In this document: positions 25,801 through 34,429 of the stretch, piece after piece
Layout: every line of letters starts with the position of its first letter
How positions within the stretch are numbered: position 1 is the stretch's first letter
Source: Sitta carolinensis
Taxonomy: Eukaryota; Chordata; Aves; Passeriformes; Sittidae
Length of the DNA: 64,000 bases
Reading direction: 5' to 3'
NCBI GenBank assembly: GCA_032173965.1
Contig: JAVUNC010000004.1
Coordinates: forward strand, 3,486,501 to 3,550,500
Notes under the pieces: model-generated
Database searches by the model: none
What the model was told of the DNA's origin: nothing
The model's input: only the letters and a program-made list of their open reading frames with translations
Program-made: the position numbers and the translations under genes

Positions 25801-26274
25801 GCAACGTGGGGTAGTGGGAGGTGTCCCTGCCCATGGCAGGGGGTGGATTGGGATGAACTTTAAGGTCTTCTAACCCAAACCATTTAATGTCTTCTAACCC
25901 AAACCATTCCACGATTCTATGAATATTGTCGAGTTTAGGGGTCCCAAGTCTCCCGTGGATTTAGAGGAAGGTCTGAGGGAGTACCAGATTCCCAGAGAGT
26001 GTCTTCAGGGGACACCAGGTACCACCTGGTATCGGTGCGGGGAGGCGCAAGGCCCGTTCCGAGGTCGCTGTCGGGGTGCACCCGCCTGGCACGCCCACCT
26101 TCATCCGGGGGGGCCTCCCATGGGAAGGGTCTACAGCGGGGGTACAGTGGGCGGGCGTGCTCACCGTGGGGTCCTTGATAGCGCAGCCGGGGAGAAAGGG
26201 CAGCTCCGACCCGAGTGCGATCGGGGACACTGTCCTGTCCCTGTCCCTGTCCCTGTCCCCGGCGCCGAGCTCAT
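9176..26274 (-). CDS. EFHC1: EFHC1, EF-hand domain containing 1 (myoclonin-1)
   Basis: EFHC1 is a microtubule-associated protein of motile cilia, found as an inner protein of doublet microtubules, and is linked in humans to juvenile myoclonic epilepsy. Eleven coding exons, as in human: 26165-26274, 21076-21297, 19145-19431, 16781-16930, 15561-15753, 15111-15331, 14267-14407, 12887-13099, 12391-12538, 11384-11585 and 9176-9301. The product would be about 671 residues (human about 640), with three DM10 domains (approx. 112-216, 258-378, 436-540) and a C-terminal EF-hand (loop 600-611). The loop lacks the usual acidic residue at position 12, as the human protein does. Exons 1, 3 and 8 are each one base short, at C/G runs; I read these as sequence errors. 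The start ATG at 26274 is inferred: it needs one G restored in a GGGACA repeat to reach the conserved LPFLPG. Confidence 0.93.
9462..9600 (-). mobile_element. Short CR1 end with a 25-bp duplication
   Basis: CR1-like ATCGAGTCCAACCATTTAAG followed by GACTTGATGATCTAAAGG twice; in the EFHC1 3'UTR-side intron. Confidence 0.6.
10813..10871 (+). repeat. (ACT)n microsatellite
   Basis: About 20 uninterrupted ACT units in EFHC1 intron 10. Confidence 0.95.
11384..11585 (-). CDS. EFHC1: EFHC1 exon 10 (EF-hand)
   Basis: 202 bases, intact. Encodes [20 protein letters not shown], then [20 protein letters not shown] with the single EF-hand loop (D1, E3, S5, D9, R12). Donor AAAAAG|GTCAGA. Confidence 0.95.
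11972..12108 (+). mobile_element. CR1 3' fragment
   Basis: GGCTTGGAGCAACCTGGG through CCATTTTGTGATTCAATGA. Confidence 0.85.
12391..12538 (-). CDS. EFHC1: EFHC1 exon 9
   Basis: 148 bases, intact. Encodes [20 protein letters not shown], the end of the third DM10 domain, then [20 protein letters not shown]. Acceptor TTCTCCAG, donor AGCAG|GTAGGT. Confidence 0.94.
12887..13099 (-). CDS. EFHC1: EFHC1 exon 8 (third DM10 domain), one-base loss
   Basis: Starts [10 protein letters not shown], then one frame over [36 protein letters not shown] and [16 protein letters not shown]. 213 bases where phases need 214; the break lies near 13068-13073. No single long frame covers this exon, so ORF-based calling would miss it. 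Confidence 0.9.
14267..14407 (-). CDS. EFHC1: EFHC1 exon 7
   Basis: 141 bases, intact. Encodes [20 protein letters not shown] then [20 protein letters not shown], leading into the third DM10 domain. Donor CTG|GTAAGT. Confidence 0.95.
14669..14770 (-). mobile_element. CR1 3' fragment
   Basis: AACCAGAGAATGATTTGTG ... ATCATCTAGTTCCAA, a diverged CR1 end. Confidence 0.7.
15111..15331 (-). CDS. EFHC1: EFHC1 exon 6 (second DM10 domain, second half)
   Basis: 221 bases, intact. Encodes [20 protein letters not shown], then [20 protein letters not shown]. Donor CACAG|GTACTG. Confidence 0.95.
15561..15753 (-). CDS. EFHC1: EFHC1 exon 5 (second DM10 domain, first half)
   Basis: 193 bases, exit phase 1. 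Encodes [20 protein letters not shown], then [20 protein letters not shown]. Donor ACA|GTAAGT. Confidence 0.95.
16254..16736 (-). mobile_element. CR1 copy, about 480 bp
   Basis: AATCACAGAATCTTTTAGG at the 3' end; ends 45 bases from EFHC1 exon 4. Confidence 0.88.
16781..16930 (-). CDS. EFHC1: EFHC1 exon 4
   Basis: 150 bases, intact. Encodes [20 protein letters not shown] then YTEQ...RQFLTYDTK, the link between the first and second DM10 domains. Acceptor TTCCTAG, donor AAAG|GTGAGA. Confidence 0.95.
17040..18230. other. EFHC1: EFHC1 intron 3 unique sequence
   Basis: Apart from the short repeat at 17757, no exon, RNA gene or mobile element recognised. Confidence 0.5.
17757..17800 (+). repeat. 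Three-copy 13-bp repeat
   Basis: GTTTCATTCCATG-like unit repeated three times in EFHC1 intron 3. Confidence 0.75.
18625..19050 (+). mobile_element. Probable solo LTR of an endogenous retrovirus
   Basis: Starts TGTAAC, ends GTATCA, flanked by CAAA direct repeats (18621-18624, 19051-19054). Internally an inverted CCAAT box (near 18696), a TATA-like GTACAAAA (near 18740), a pyrimidine microsatellite (18778-18860), and AATAAA near 18889 followed by a U5-like stretch. It lies antisense in EFHC1 intron 3, 94 bases from the exon 3 donor. No gag, pol or env sequence is present. The 4-bp duplication would suit a gamma-type element; that is inference. Confidence 0.5.
18778..18860 (+). repeat. (CTCTTT)n-type pyrimidine microsatellite
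   Basis: Imperfect CTCTTT/CTCTTC run inside the LTR-like element. Confidence 0.85.
19145..19431 (-). CDS. EFHC1: EFHC1 exon 3 (first DM10 domain), one-base loss
   Basis: Encodes [20 protein letters not shown], then [20 protein letters not shown] and VPKNEQG; after a frame break it continues [20 protein letters not shown]. 287 bases where 288 are needed; the loss fits the C run at 19237-19240 (+ strand). Confidence 0.93.
19878..19990 (+). mobile_element. CR1 3' fragment
   Basis: GGCCAGGCTGGAGGGGCTCT ... CCATGGCAGGG, diverged end. Confidence 0.75.
19991..21060. other. EFHC1: EFHC1 intron 2 unique sequence
   Basis: No recognisable repeat or exon; open frames here are short and unlike any family I know. 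Confidence 0.5.
21076..21297 (-). CDS. EFHC1: EFHC1 exon 2
   Basis: 222 bases, intact. Encodes [20 protein letters not shown], then [19 protein letters not shown] and [20 protein letters not shown]. Donor AAG|GTATAA. Confidence 0.95.
21900..22575 (-). mobile_element. CR1 copy, about 670 bp
   Basis: CATAGACTCATAAAACAGTT at the 3' end through a GGCTCCAGAGCAGAGGGGCT region; one of the longer copies here. Confidence 0.88.
22580..23730. other. EFHC1: EFHC1 intron 1 unique sequence
   Basis: AT-richer intron with no recognised element. Confidence 0.45.
23736..23863 (+). mobile_element. CR1 3' fragment
   Basis: CCAGGTTGGATGGGCTTGGA ... CCATTCCATGATTCT. Confidence 0.85.
24062..25385. repeat. Decayed ~30-bp minisatellite in EFHC1 intron 1
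   Basis: Variants of TAYCAGG...YYTTGGGGA recur with about 22-60 base spacing, clearest at 24935, 24965, 24995, 25024, 25074 and 25104. It resumes after a CR1 insertion as 25925-26030. Confidence 0.5.
25437..25923 (+). mobile_element. CR1 copy inside the EFHC1 intron 1 minisatellite
   Basis: Full 3' half ending CCACGATTCTATGAA; interrupts the decayed repeat. Confidence 0.88.
25925..26030. repeat. Continuation of the decayed minisatellite
   Basis: Contains GAGTACCAGATTCCCAGAGA and ACACCAGGTACCACCTGGTA. A related stretch follows the CR1 copy at 35636-35980. Confidence 0.5.
26165..26274 (-). CDS. EFHC1: EFHC1 exon 1 (start exon)
   Basis: Ends [14 protein letters not shown] with donor ACG|GTGAGC, matching human LPFLPGTSFKDST. 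The only nearby ATG (26274, context ACCGCCATGA) is one base out of frame. The GGGACA hexamer tract has one unit reading GGACAG (CC at 26234-26235 on +), which would account for the missing base. Confidence 0.75.
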
Positions 26275-26317
26275 GGCGGTGACGGTGGCGGCGCTCCGGG
26301 CCCGGCCCGGCCGACGC

Positions 26318-26331
26318 GTCTCCACGGCAAC
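26318..26331 (+). promoter_or_regulatory. RFX X-box-like site in EFHC1 promoter
   Basis: GTCTCCACGGCAAC lies 44-57 bases upstream of the proposed EFHC1 ATG. The right half GGCAAC is a perfect RFX half-site, and the left half GTCTCC departs from GTNRCC at one position. X-boxes near start sites are typical of cilia genes. Confidence 0.5.
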
Positions 26332-26346
26332 CGCCGGCGCGCTCAG

Positions 26347-26357
26347 TGCGCATGCGC
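26347..26357 (+). promoter_or_regulatory. NRF1-like palindrome, EFHC1 promoter
   Basis: TGCGCATGCGC is a perfect NRF1 consensus. A related TGCGCAGTGCGC follows at 26386-26397. Confidence 0.5.
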
Positions 26358-26999
26358 GGGACCTTCGCGCCTCTCCGCCCGCGCCTGCGCAGTGCGCGCC
26401 GTGGCGGCGGGCAGGGCTCTGAGGGGCCGGAGCGCCCCGCCCGCCCTGTGAGGGAGAGCGGCCCTCGCAACGCGGGAAAAACACTCGTGGGAAGCGTTCA
26501 TCCTGTTTTATTAGGGATTTTTCCCCTCACAGCCCACTCATATCTCCCTTGTAGCCCCTCATAACTCCGTCCCGTTAAAACATGTTGGCCTCCCCAAACG
26601 GGTGGTGGCACCTGGAGTGCTGCTTTTTAGGGATTTTCCCGGCCCTGTGCAATGCCCGGGGTGAGGAGCAGCTGTGAAGGGATAAATCCATACCTGGAGT
26701 GATTGAAATATTTTAACAAGAGTGGTTGTGCTGGCTTATGATGTATATGTACATGTATATAAATGTATGTAGTTGTGAAATAGTGTATTTTTCAGATGAT
26801 ACAATTCCTCTCTTTCAAACATGATTTTTATCTCCGGAGGAAGGGGCAAAAAGAACATTAGGGATACCATCAAGGAAAGGTGGCTGTGCAAATGTTACTC
26901 CCAAATGCAAGGGAGAAAACAGAACTAAATCCAACACCATGGAAAACAGAAGTTGTTTGTTACCAACGGAAGTTGTGGATTCCCCAAAAGAAGTGGATT

Positions 27000-27145
27000 T
27001 CTCATCCCTGGAAGTGTTCAGGGACAGGTTGGACAGGATTTGGGATAAACCTCTTGTAGTGGAAGGTGTCCCTGCCCATGGCAATGGGGTTGGAACGAGA
27101 TGATCCTGAATGTCCCTTCCAACCCAAACCTTCTAGGATTCCTTA
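27000..27145 (+). mobile_element. CR1 3' fragment
   Basis: CCTGGAAGTGTTCAGGGACA ... CCTTCCAACCCAAACC. Confidence 0.82.
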
Positions 27146-27639
27146 AAAAAGAAGTTTTTTGTGCATCTTTGCTTTGCTCTCTTTATCACCAGTACACCAG
27201 CCAAGCCAGGCTGTGATTCAAGGGCAGGCAGCAGATCCAAGGGTTTTGTAAGCAGAAGTTAAGCAGGGAGAATTGCAGCCAGACCGTCTGTCTGAGCACG
27301 GTGTGGGAGAGAGAAAAGAACAGACGGTGGGAGATAAAGAATGAGGCTAATGAGCTTAGAAAAGAAAATAATAGACTGAAGGCCAAGCAGGGCTGAAAGA
27401 GCTGAATCTGGAAGACAGCAAAACTGCTGGTGTGAGGGCTGACTTAGACTCAGGTGCAGGACTCTGATCAAACCCTCATTCTGATGTTTCAAGCTGCAAT
27501 ATCCAGGCAGCATTAAACAGGGAAAGGGGCCTGTCTCAGAGGAGGAAACTCGCCTCCCTGTGCCAAGGATCATCCCCAAGGAGAGTGACTGCAAATTTGT
27601 GACAAGGCTATGTGGCAGAGTGCCTGGTGCACAGCTTGT

Positions 27640-28021
27640 AAAGATGACAGGCTAGACATGCTCAGCCTGGAGAAAAAAGGCTCTGGGAAGTCCTTGGAGT
27701 CCTTTGCAGTGCCTAAAGGGGCTCCGAGAGAGCCCAAAAGGGATGTTTTACAAGAGAATGCAGTGACAGGACAAGGGGCAGTGGTTTTAAACAGCCAGAG
27801 GGCAGGGTTAGATGGGATATTGGGAAGGAATTCATCCCTGTGAGGGTGGGGAGGCCCTGGCACAGGTCGCCCAGAAAAGCTGTGGCTGTGCCATTCCTGA
27901 AGGTGTCCAAGGCCAGGTTGAGCAACCTGGTTTAATGAAAGTTTAAAACCTGCTCATAGCAAGGGTTTGGAATGAGATGGTCTTTAAAGTCCCTTCCGAC
28001 CCAAACCATTCTGGGATTCCA
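27640..28021 (+). mobile_element. CR1 copy
   Basis: CTCAGCCTGGAGAAAAAAGG through CCATTCTGGGATTCC. Confidence 0.86.
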
Positions 28022-28293
28022 CAGAAGGAAGCAGAAGAAAAACCATAGCAGAAGCTGGTGCTTGGGAATAGTGACTGTAAAGCAGGAGAGAGAAATGAGG
28101 AATAAGGAATTAAAGTGAAGATCTGGATTAAACTTCACCATTGACAGCTTCTGTACAGACAAGTCTGACTTGCCAAGGTTAAAATGAGCCTTTTTAGCTT
28201 CCCATATCCCTGCTATCTACTCATGAAAGGGAAAAGGAATTCTTTATCGGGCTCTGCTTTCGTGGCACTGCAGGACACGGATGGAGACACCTC

Positions 28294-28305
28294 GCCCTCT
28301 GGTGG
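28294..28305 (-). promoter_or_regulatory. CTCF-like core motif
   Basis: GCCCTCTGGTGG on + is CCACCAGAGGGC on -, a full match to the CTCF core CCASYAGRKGGC. It lies in repeat-poor DNA between EFHC1 and PAQR8. Confidence 0.4.
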
Positions 28306-28739
28306 GTAAACGCAAACCTGCAGAAGCCTCGGTCTGCGTGCTATATTAAGAAATAATTAAAATTACTGGTTATTGGAAGGAAAAATAGAAGATATTCTAG
28401 AGCTTTTAAGTTTTGAAATTCAGGAAAAATGATGAATTATGAATGTGATCACACATAACCCTCCTAGATGAGGTTGGTGAGTTGAGGACCTGGAGTGATT
28501 ACGACAGAAAAGTATCAGCAAATCAACAAAACACCTTGATGGAGAAATCCCTAAAACTGGGATCTGAAAATCTGGGAAGTCAGCATGCTGGGGTGTCTCT
28601 CTGGAGTGTGTGAGGAGAACACCAGTAGTTTTGGCCATGAGGAGTCAGAGATGTGTGTGCATCTGCAGGGCCATGATCTTGTGGGATCAGGAAGGTGTGG
28701 TGGGATGGCTCCCACGACCTGAGTGTTGCAAAGGAGGGA

Positions 28740-29385
28740 TACAGACAAGCCAGAACGGTGAGGAGAGGGAGCTGCCCTCTGGTGAGAACAGCTGGAGTGC
28801 CTGGAATTGTGCGTGGGTGATAAGCCAAGAAAGAATTTGCAGGGGAAGGGTTCAAGGGGTGACCAGTTTGGGTGATGCTGTACTGGACAGTTGCCTCTTT
28901 GCAGGCTCTGCTCCTCATGGGGGGGGACTTCAGCCACCCCGATACCTGCTGGAAGGACAACTAAAGAGGGGTGGAGCACCTCTCCTAAGAGGAAATGCCA
29001 AGAGAATTGGGATTGTTCATCCTGGAGAAGGCTTCAGGGTAACCTAATTGCAGTCTTCCAGGACCTGAAGGGAGCCTACAGGAAAGATGGAGAGGGACTA
29101 TTTACAAAACATGTAGTGACAGGACAAAGGGGAATGGCTTCAAAGTGAAGCCAGAGAGCCAGATTACGAAGAAATTATTTAGTGTGAGGTTGGTGATGCC
29201 CTGGCACTGGTTGTCCAGAGAAGCTGTGGATGCCGTGTCCGTGGAAACATTCAAGGTCAAGTTGGATGGAGCCCTGAAAAACCTGGTCTAATGGAAGGTG
29301 TCCCTGGCCATGACAGGGGGTTGGAACAAGGTGATCTTTAAGGTCTCTTTCAACCCAAACCTTTCTATGATTGTGTGATTCATAG
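28740..29385 (+). mobile_element. CR1 with ORF2 endonuclease remnant
   Basis: Near 28916-28962 it reads MGGDFSHPDTCWKD, close to the CR1 endonuclease MGDFNHPDICWKDN, then jumps to the 3' end region; internally deleted. Confidence 0.82.
28774..28785 (-). promoter_or_regulatory. Second CTCF-like motif
   Basis: GCCCTCTGGTGA matches 11 of 12 core positions, in the same orientation as the site at 28294, at the edge of CR1-derived sequence. Confidence 0.3.
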
Positions 29386-29394
29386 TCCAGCAGG

Positions 29395-30405
29395 TTTCTG
29401 GAATGCAGTGCTGGTAACTCCCTCCTCCCAGTGATGGAGGAGCCGACAAGGAGAGGTGCTTTGCTGGACATCAGACTCACCAGCCGTGGTTCACTGGGAA
29501 TGTGGGGGTCAAAGGCAGAGTTGGCTGGTGGAGCTCAGGATTCTGAAGGAAGGGAGGAGGGTAAACACCAAACACTAGACTTCAAACTTCAGCCTCTTCA
29601 AAGGCTTGTATCCCCTTGGTAGAGGTGCCTTGGGATAAGGAGGCCTGTGAGGAGTCATCTCCAAGCTCAAGAACAGTCCATTCGATGAGCAGGAAGCTGG
29701 GCAAAAATGCCAGCAGGCCTGCATGGATAAACAGGGAGCTCCTGGAAAAAATCAGAGAAGCAGCAGAGAGAAGGTGAAAGCAAGGACATGGATAGAAAGG
29801 AATACAGAGACATTATTTGAGTGTGCAGGGATGAGGAAAGGCAAAGTCCATCTGGAATCTGTTCGGGAATGTCAAAAGGCAAGCAGAAGGGTTTCTGTAG
29901 TGTGACAAAAGTAGGGAAAATGTTGCGGGCCCATTGCTCAGTAAGGTGTGGCAGCTGGATACAGAAAACACCTTGGTCTTGACCAGCCTTCAGGAACCCC
30001 TGGTCCCTGAGACCAGGGGGAAGGGCTGGAACCAGGAATATGTACCATGGTGGAAGGGAATATTTAAAGGGTTTTATAGGTGCATATAAATCCCTGAAGG
30101 GAGGGTGCAAGTGGACGGGGTGAGGCTCTGTGCCAGGTCCCAGAGCCAGGATGACCAGAGGCCACAGGAACACACTGGGACACAGGAGGTTCCTCTGAGC
30201 ATCTGGAAAGGCTTTTTTACTGTAAAGGTGGCTGAGCACTGGCACAGGCTGCCCAGAGAGGCGATGGAGTCACCATCCTTGGAGATATTCAGATAATCCA
30301 TCTGGACATGGACCTGGGCAACCAGCTCTGGGTGGACCTGCTTGAACTGAGGGTTGGAGCAAGTGGCCCCCAGAGATCTTTTCCAAACTGAACCCTTCTG
30401 TGATT
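29395..30405 (+). mobile_element. Decayed CR1 ORF2 and 3' pieces
   Basis: EEPTRRGALLDIRLTSRGSL (from about 29433) is CR1 endonuclease. Downstream ORF2-like DNA is broken by stops, and a separate CR1 end closes at CCCTTCTGTGATTGTGG. Confidence 0.78.
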
Positions 30406-30409
30406 GTGG

Positions 30410-33400
30410 ATGAGGAACTAAAATTCCTCTAATCAGTGCCAAGGCAGCCATTCTGCACTTCCCTTGTGGAAAGGGAATTAAATCCAAGAGGTATTGTGAA
30501 ACCTTGAAAGTGCTTTGAGATGCACAGATAAAACCACACACAATGAGTGTTCATTATTGTAATTATCACTCTAATATATCCTCTCTGTAATTGTTATCCC
30601 CTTTTCTTTCTAATGACTCATAGCATTCTGTAGCTGTGCATTTGGGAATATCACACCACACCAATTGTTTTGCTTTCACAGACTTTTTTTTTCCACTAAA
30701 GTTTTTAAATAAAGATCAGTACAGTACAAAGCTTAAAATATTGTCAATGTTTTCAACAATACAAAGTCAGCAGATGTGAGCTGGGAAGGGGATGGTTAAT
30801 AAGGAACACTCATATCCTTCCCTGTTTCCCAAGGGAAAAAATAAAATCTCTTCTGTACTTCTGTTTAGTAACAAACAGTGCTTAAAAATAATCTTGTCAG
30901 TAAAAGATGTAAATTGCAAGGCACATGAGGAACCCGTCCTTGCCTCGTTACACAAATTAGGCATAAATACAAATTGAAGGCACCTGTCTCCATCCTCTCC
31001 TCCTGCTCCCTACACTGAGCAAATCTTGTCAGTGGGAAGTGGCTGTAAAGAGCAACCACGGGCCAGCAGGCAGCAAAGAGGCTGCCCTTGATCCTCAGGT
31101 TCCTTCAGGATTAATCCCCAAAAGGAATAGCACAAGGCACATTGGGATGAATTCTCAGTAGCTGTCCTGGTTTGCAAAATCTGAAGGAACACTGCCTCAG
31201 GAGCAGAGATTCCTGAGGGAGAGGACTGTGCCCTCGGTCCCTATGGGATCTCAGGTGTGCTCAACCTTTGGTGGTCAGCTCTTCACCAGGCCTGGCCACT
31301 GGCACATCCTTCCCAGGCATGCCCCCTTAGGAACACCGGGATGGAGGAGACCCGCTCCAAGCAGTGAGCCCAAGCAGAAGGTCCTGGGGGGCTCAGACAA
31401 GCTGAGCATTTATCACAGCAGCACTCTGGCTTTTTCCAGATCCAGCCTGGTTTCCTCTGGATCACAGGCAAAGCTTCCACAGCCACTTCCCAGCTGAGAT
31501 CCAGCAGACTGCAGCATATGCAGTCTGCCCAGGAAGGCAGCCAGGTGCATAAGGCACAAGGATGGAGTCTGGGGATGAAGGAAAGAAAGAAGCTGGTTGG
31601 AGGAAGCAGAGGAGGATGGAGACAGGGATGAAGGAAGCTCCAGTGTTGGTGAGCCCCTTGTGACACAAGGGTGCATCCTCACAGCAGCACAGATCTGTAT
31701 TGTAGATCCCTGCTCACTCCACCCATCATCGGAACCAGGAGGTCGGCTCCAGGTCGGCTCCAGGTGGGAGTGCAGGGCCACGCAGAGATGGGAGCAGCTT
31801 CACCTGAGGGTGAAGGTGAGGGGAAAGGCGGGAGTGTGCAAAAACACCTCCACTCTCACACCACTGCTCCAGAGAAGTGTCACTTCTGCTGTTACTTCTG
31901 CTCAGCCAGGGAGGAGAAGATAATGATCAAAAGTACCTGGGAAGAGCCATGTGGGCTCCTCTCCCTGCCCCTGAACGAGATGGAATTACTGTACTCCCCC
32001 TCCTTCGACAAGGGCAGGGCATGTCATCTGTTTTCAAACCCTCAGAGAAGGGGACACCTGAGTGAGCCCTTCCTTTGGTACCAGTATAACTGCAGGCAGC
32101 AGCAGAGCAGGTTTGCTATTATCAGCCATGCCCAATCCTTCTCCACTTTATCCCAGAAATGAGCTCTGGACCAGCCTGATTTACCTCTGCACAGGAACCC
32201 ACTGATACCATCCAGCCATTTCCATACCCAGTGCCTTGTTCTGCCTCACCTACCATAAAACCAAGGCAAATTAGGCTGTGAGAAAAAGCTGCTCCCACTG
32301 GAAACCTTTCCTCAAACTGGGAGGAGACCCACAAACCAAGCCAGAAGCCATGGAGGGAGCAGTCCATCAGTGCAGCTGAGTGAGTTGAGCAGCCAGCTGC
32401 CATGCAAGGAGGAACTGCTGCTGGCCTCCACTCCAGCCCTTCCTTGCCAGCAGCTGCATTGTCCAAGTGAGCTGGCTCAGAGTTAAAACCAGCTGAAAAA
32501 TTACTGACATTTTTTCAGTAGGATTGGATTCCCAATGGTCCCCTTCCCGGCACTGGCTCGCTCCATGGTGAGATGAGCTTCTGTGCATGGGAAGAGGTTC
32601 AGTGAGGTGCAAGTGAGACCACCCCTGCTTGGCATCTCCCCTGAGGCAGATTTTTCTGCTAGGTCAGCATGGCTGTACCATCTGAACCATCAAAAACACC
32701 CCACAAAATTAAGTCATTAATTTCTAAGCTGTGACCAGGACTGATGAGAAAGGGTGGACCTAATGACCTCCTGCAGGCTTTCCTATGATTTCTTCTATAG
32801 TCCAAACTTAATTCCCTCTCTCTAAAGGGCCATGAGTTCCAAATTTACCTACTAAACACAGGAACAGCACAGTACCTATTTACACAGGTCTGTTTTCCAC
32901 TGCCTATTAACAAATCTGTTGTCTGGCCCACCTTGCTCCTCCAGCTGGACAGCACTGTTTCCTTCAGGTTAATCTTAACCCAACTAGGAGGCTCTGCAGA
33001 TATAAAATCCCAAGGCAAAGCCTTTCTGGACAGCAAATCCCATGCACATGCATGAACATAAACACACACACCCCTCAAGAGATAAAACACAGATGAAATG
33101 CAGAAATCAGTGCTTGTCCTCACCAACCATATCCCCAACCCTACACTCTGCCTGCTCAGAACCAGCAATCACAATTCATTTGCCTGCCCTTGGGTTCAGT
33201 GAGACAAATCAGTGGCTGGAATAGATCCCATGGATTCCTTGGTTTCAGCAAGGATTTAAACCTCTTTGGTGGCTCCATGTTCTATATTCCCCCGAGGCAA
33301 GCACAGAATAGATCCTTCTAGTGGGGGACACAGTAATCCAGCCTTTGTTACCTTGGTCAGGAGTGACCCATGGACATTAAGTGACCCTGACCACTATCTT

Positions 33401-34429
33401 TGCTGCTTCACACAGGAATCACCAAATCCCAAGGACAAACCCATTCCAAGGCTGTGCAGGGCCCTAATGTTGTCACCCTGCTCCTGCCTTTTGCTGTTCC
33501 ACCTTCACCTAATACTGATAAAAACATGCCAGAGTCACAACACCACAGGTGAAAGAACAGCAACCCTGCAGCTTCAAGGTCAGCTTTCCCCCAGTGCTCA
33601 CCAAGGACACAAAGCACCATTAAGAGGGAATAAAGACTCCTTCACCTTCACACCCTTTTGGCCATGACCACAGTAGTGCAGTTGGAGGAGCAGAGCCTTT
33701 CCTGTGTCAAACAGATCCCATCCAAGTTATTCCACATTTCATGGACATTTCTAGAGGTCGGTCAGACTCCCTAGACAGATGACACAGACCCAGCTTGTCC
33801 CAGAGGACCCCAGGTGAAGCCTGGATCTCCAAAGATGTTTTCCCAAAGTCATCTAAGTGACCTGCTATTGACACACTTGACAAAGGGAGCGCAGAGAGAA
33901 CCTGGCTGGAACAGGAAAAGGATTCTAGCAGCCACTGTGCCAAACATCCCTCACACCTGAACCCTAGAAACACAGACTTCCCAAAACCTTCCTACTGCCT
34001 TTGATAGGAACAGTTCCCACATATATGGCAAAACCCAGAGAGGTCATCACATCCAGCTGTGGTCCTCATGGTGTTGTGAGCCCTGGCATACCCTTCTACA
34101 GTCCCACAGCCTCCAGGCTGCCCTCCCTGACCTTCAGCAAGGTCTCACCCACAGCTCTACCAGAATGAACAAGGAACCTCTGCCTATTCCAGCATCCTTG
34201 TTCAGTGACTTGTTCTGGCTTAAAACACTCCATGTCCCCCCCTGGATGGCAAAAGGCAATCCCTGCTGTGAAAATGCTTCCAGCATGAAGTGTCCAGCCC
34301 TCCATCTGAATCCAGGGTCCTGGTTAGTCATGGCATGTTAGGCAAAATAAGACAGTCATGTCTCTAGTATGTTATGCCCCCTTTTCTTGATTTTCTCTGG
34401 TGATGTCATGCCTGTCACGTCCGTGACTC
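30410..34429. other. Gene-free stretch, probably containing PAQR8 3'UTR
   Basis: No coding similarity found. The part nearest 34430 should be PAQR8 3'UTR. I found no clear AATAAA on the minus strand, so its end is not fixed. An AATAAA on + near 30707 has no gene to serve. Confidence 0.4.

Larger units (their letters stand above)
26030..26465. promoter_or_regulatory. EFHC1 CpG-island promoter
   Basis: GC-rich, CpG-dense block around exon 1, falling off sharply after 26470. It contains the X-box-like and NRF1-like sites. Confidence 0.65.

Noticed and set aside
29667..30245. 192-aa minus-strand frame
   Set aside because: Antisense of decayed CR1 sequence, no protein similarity seen.
30707..30712. 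AATAAA on + as a gene end
   Set aside because: No plus-strand gene precedes it.
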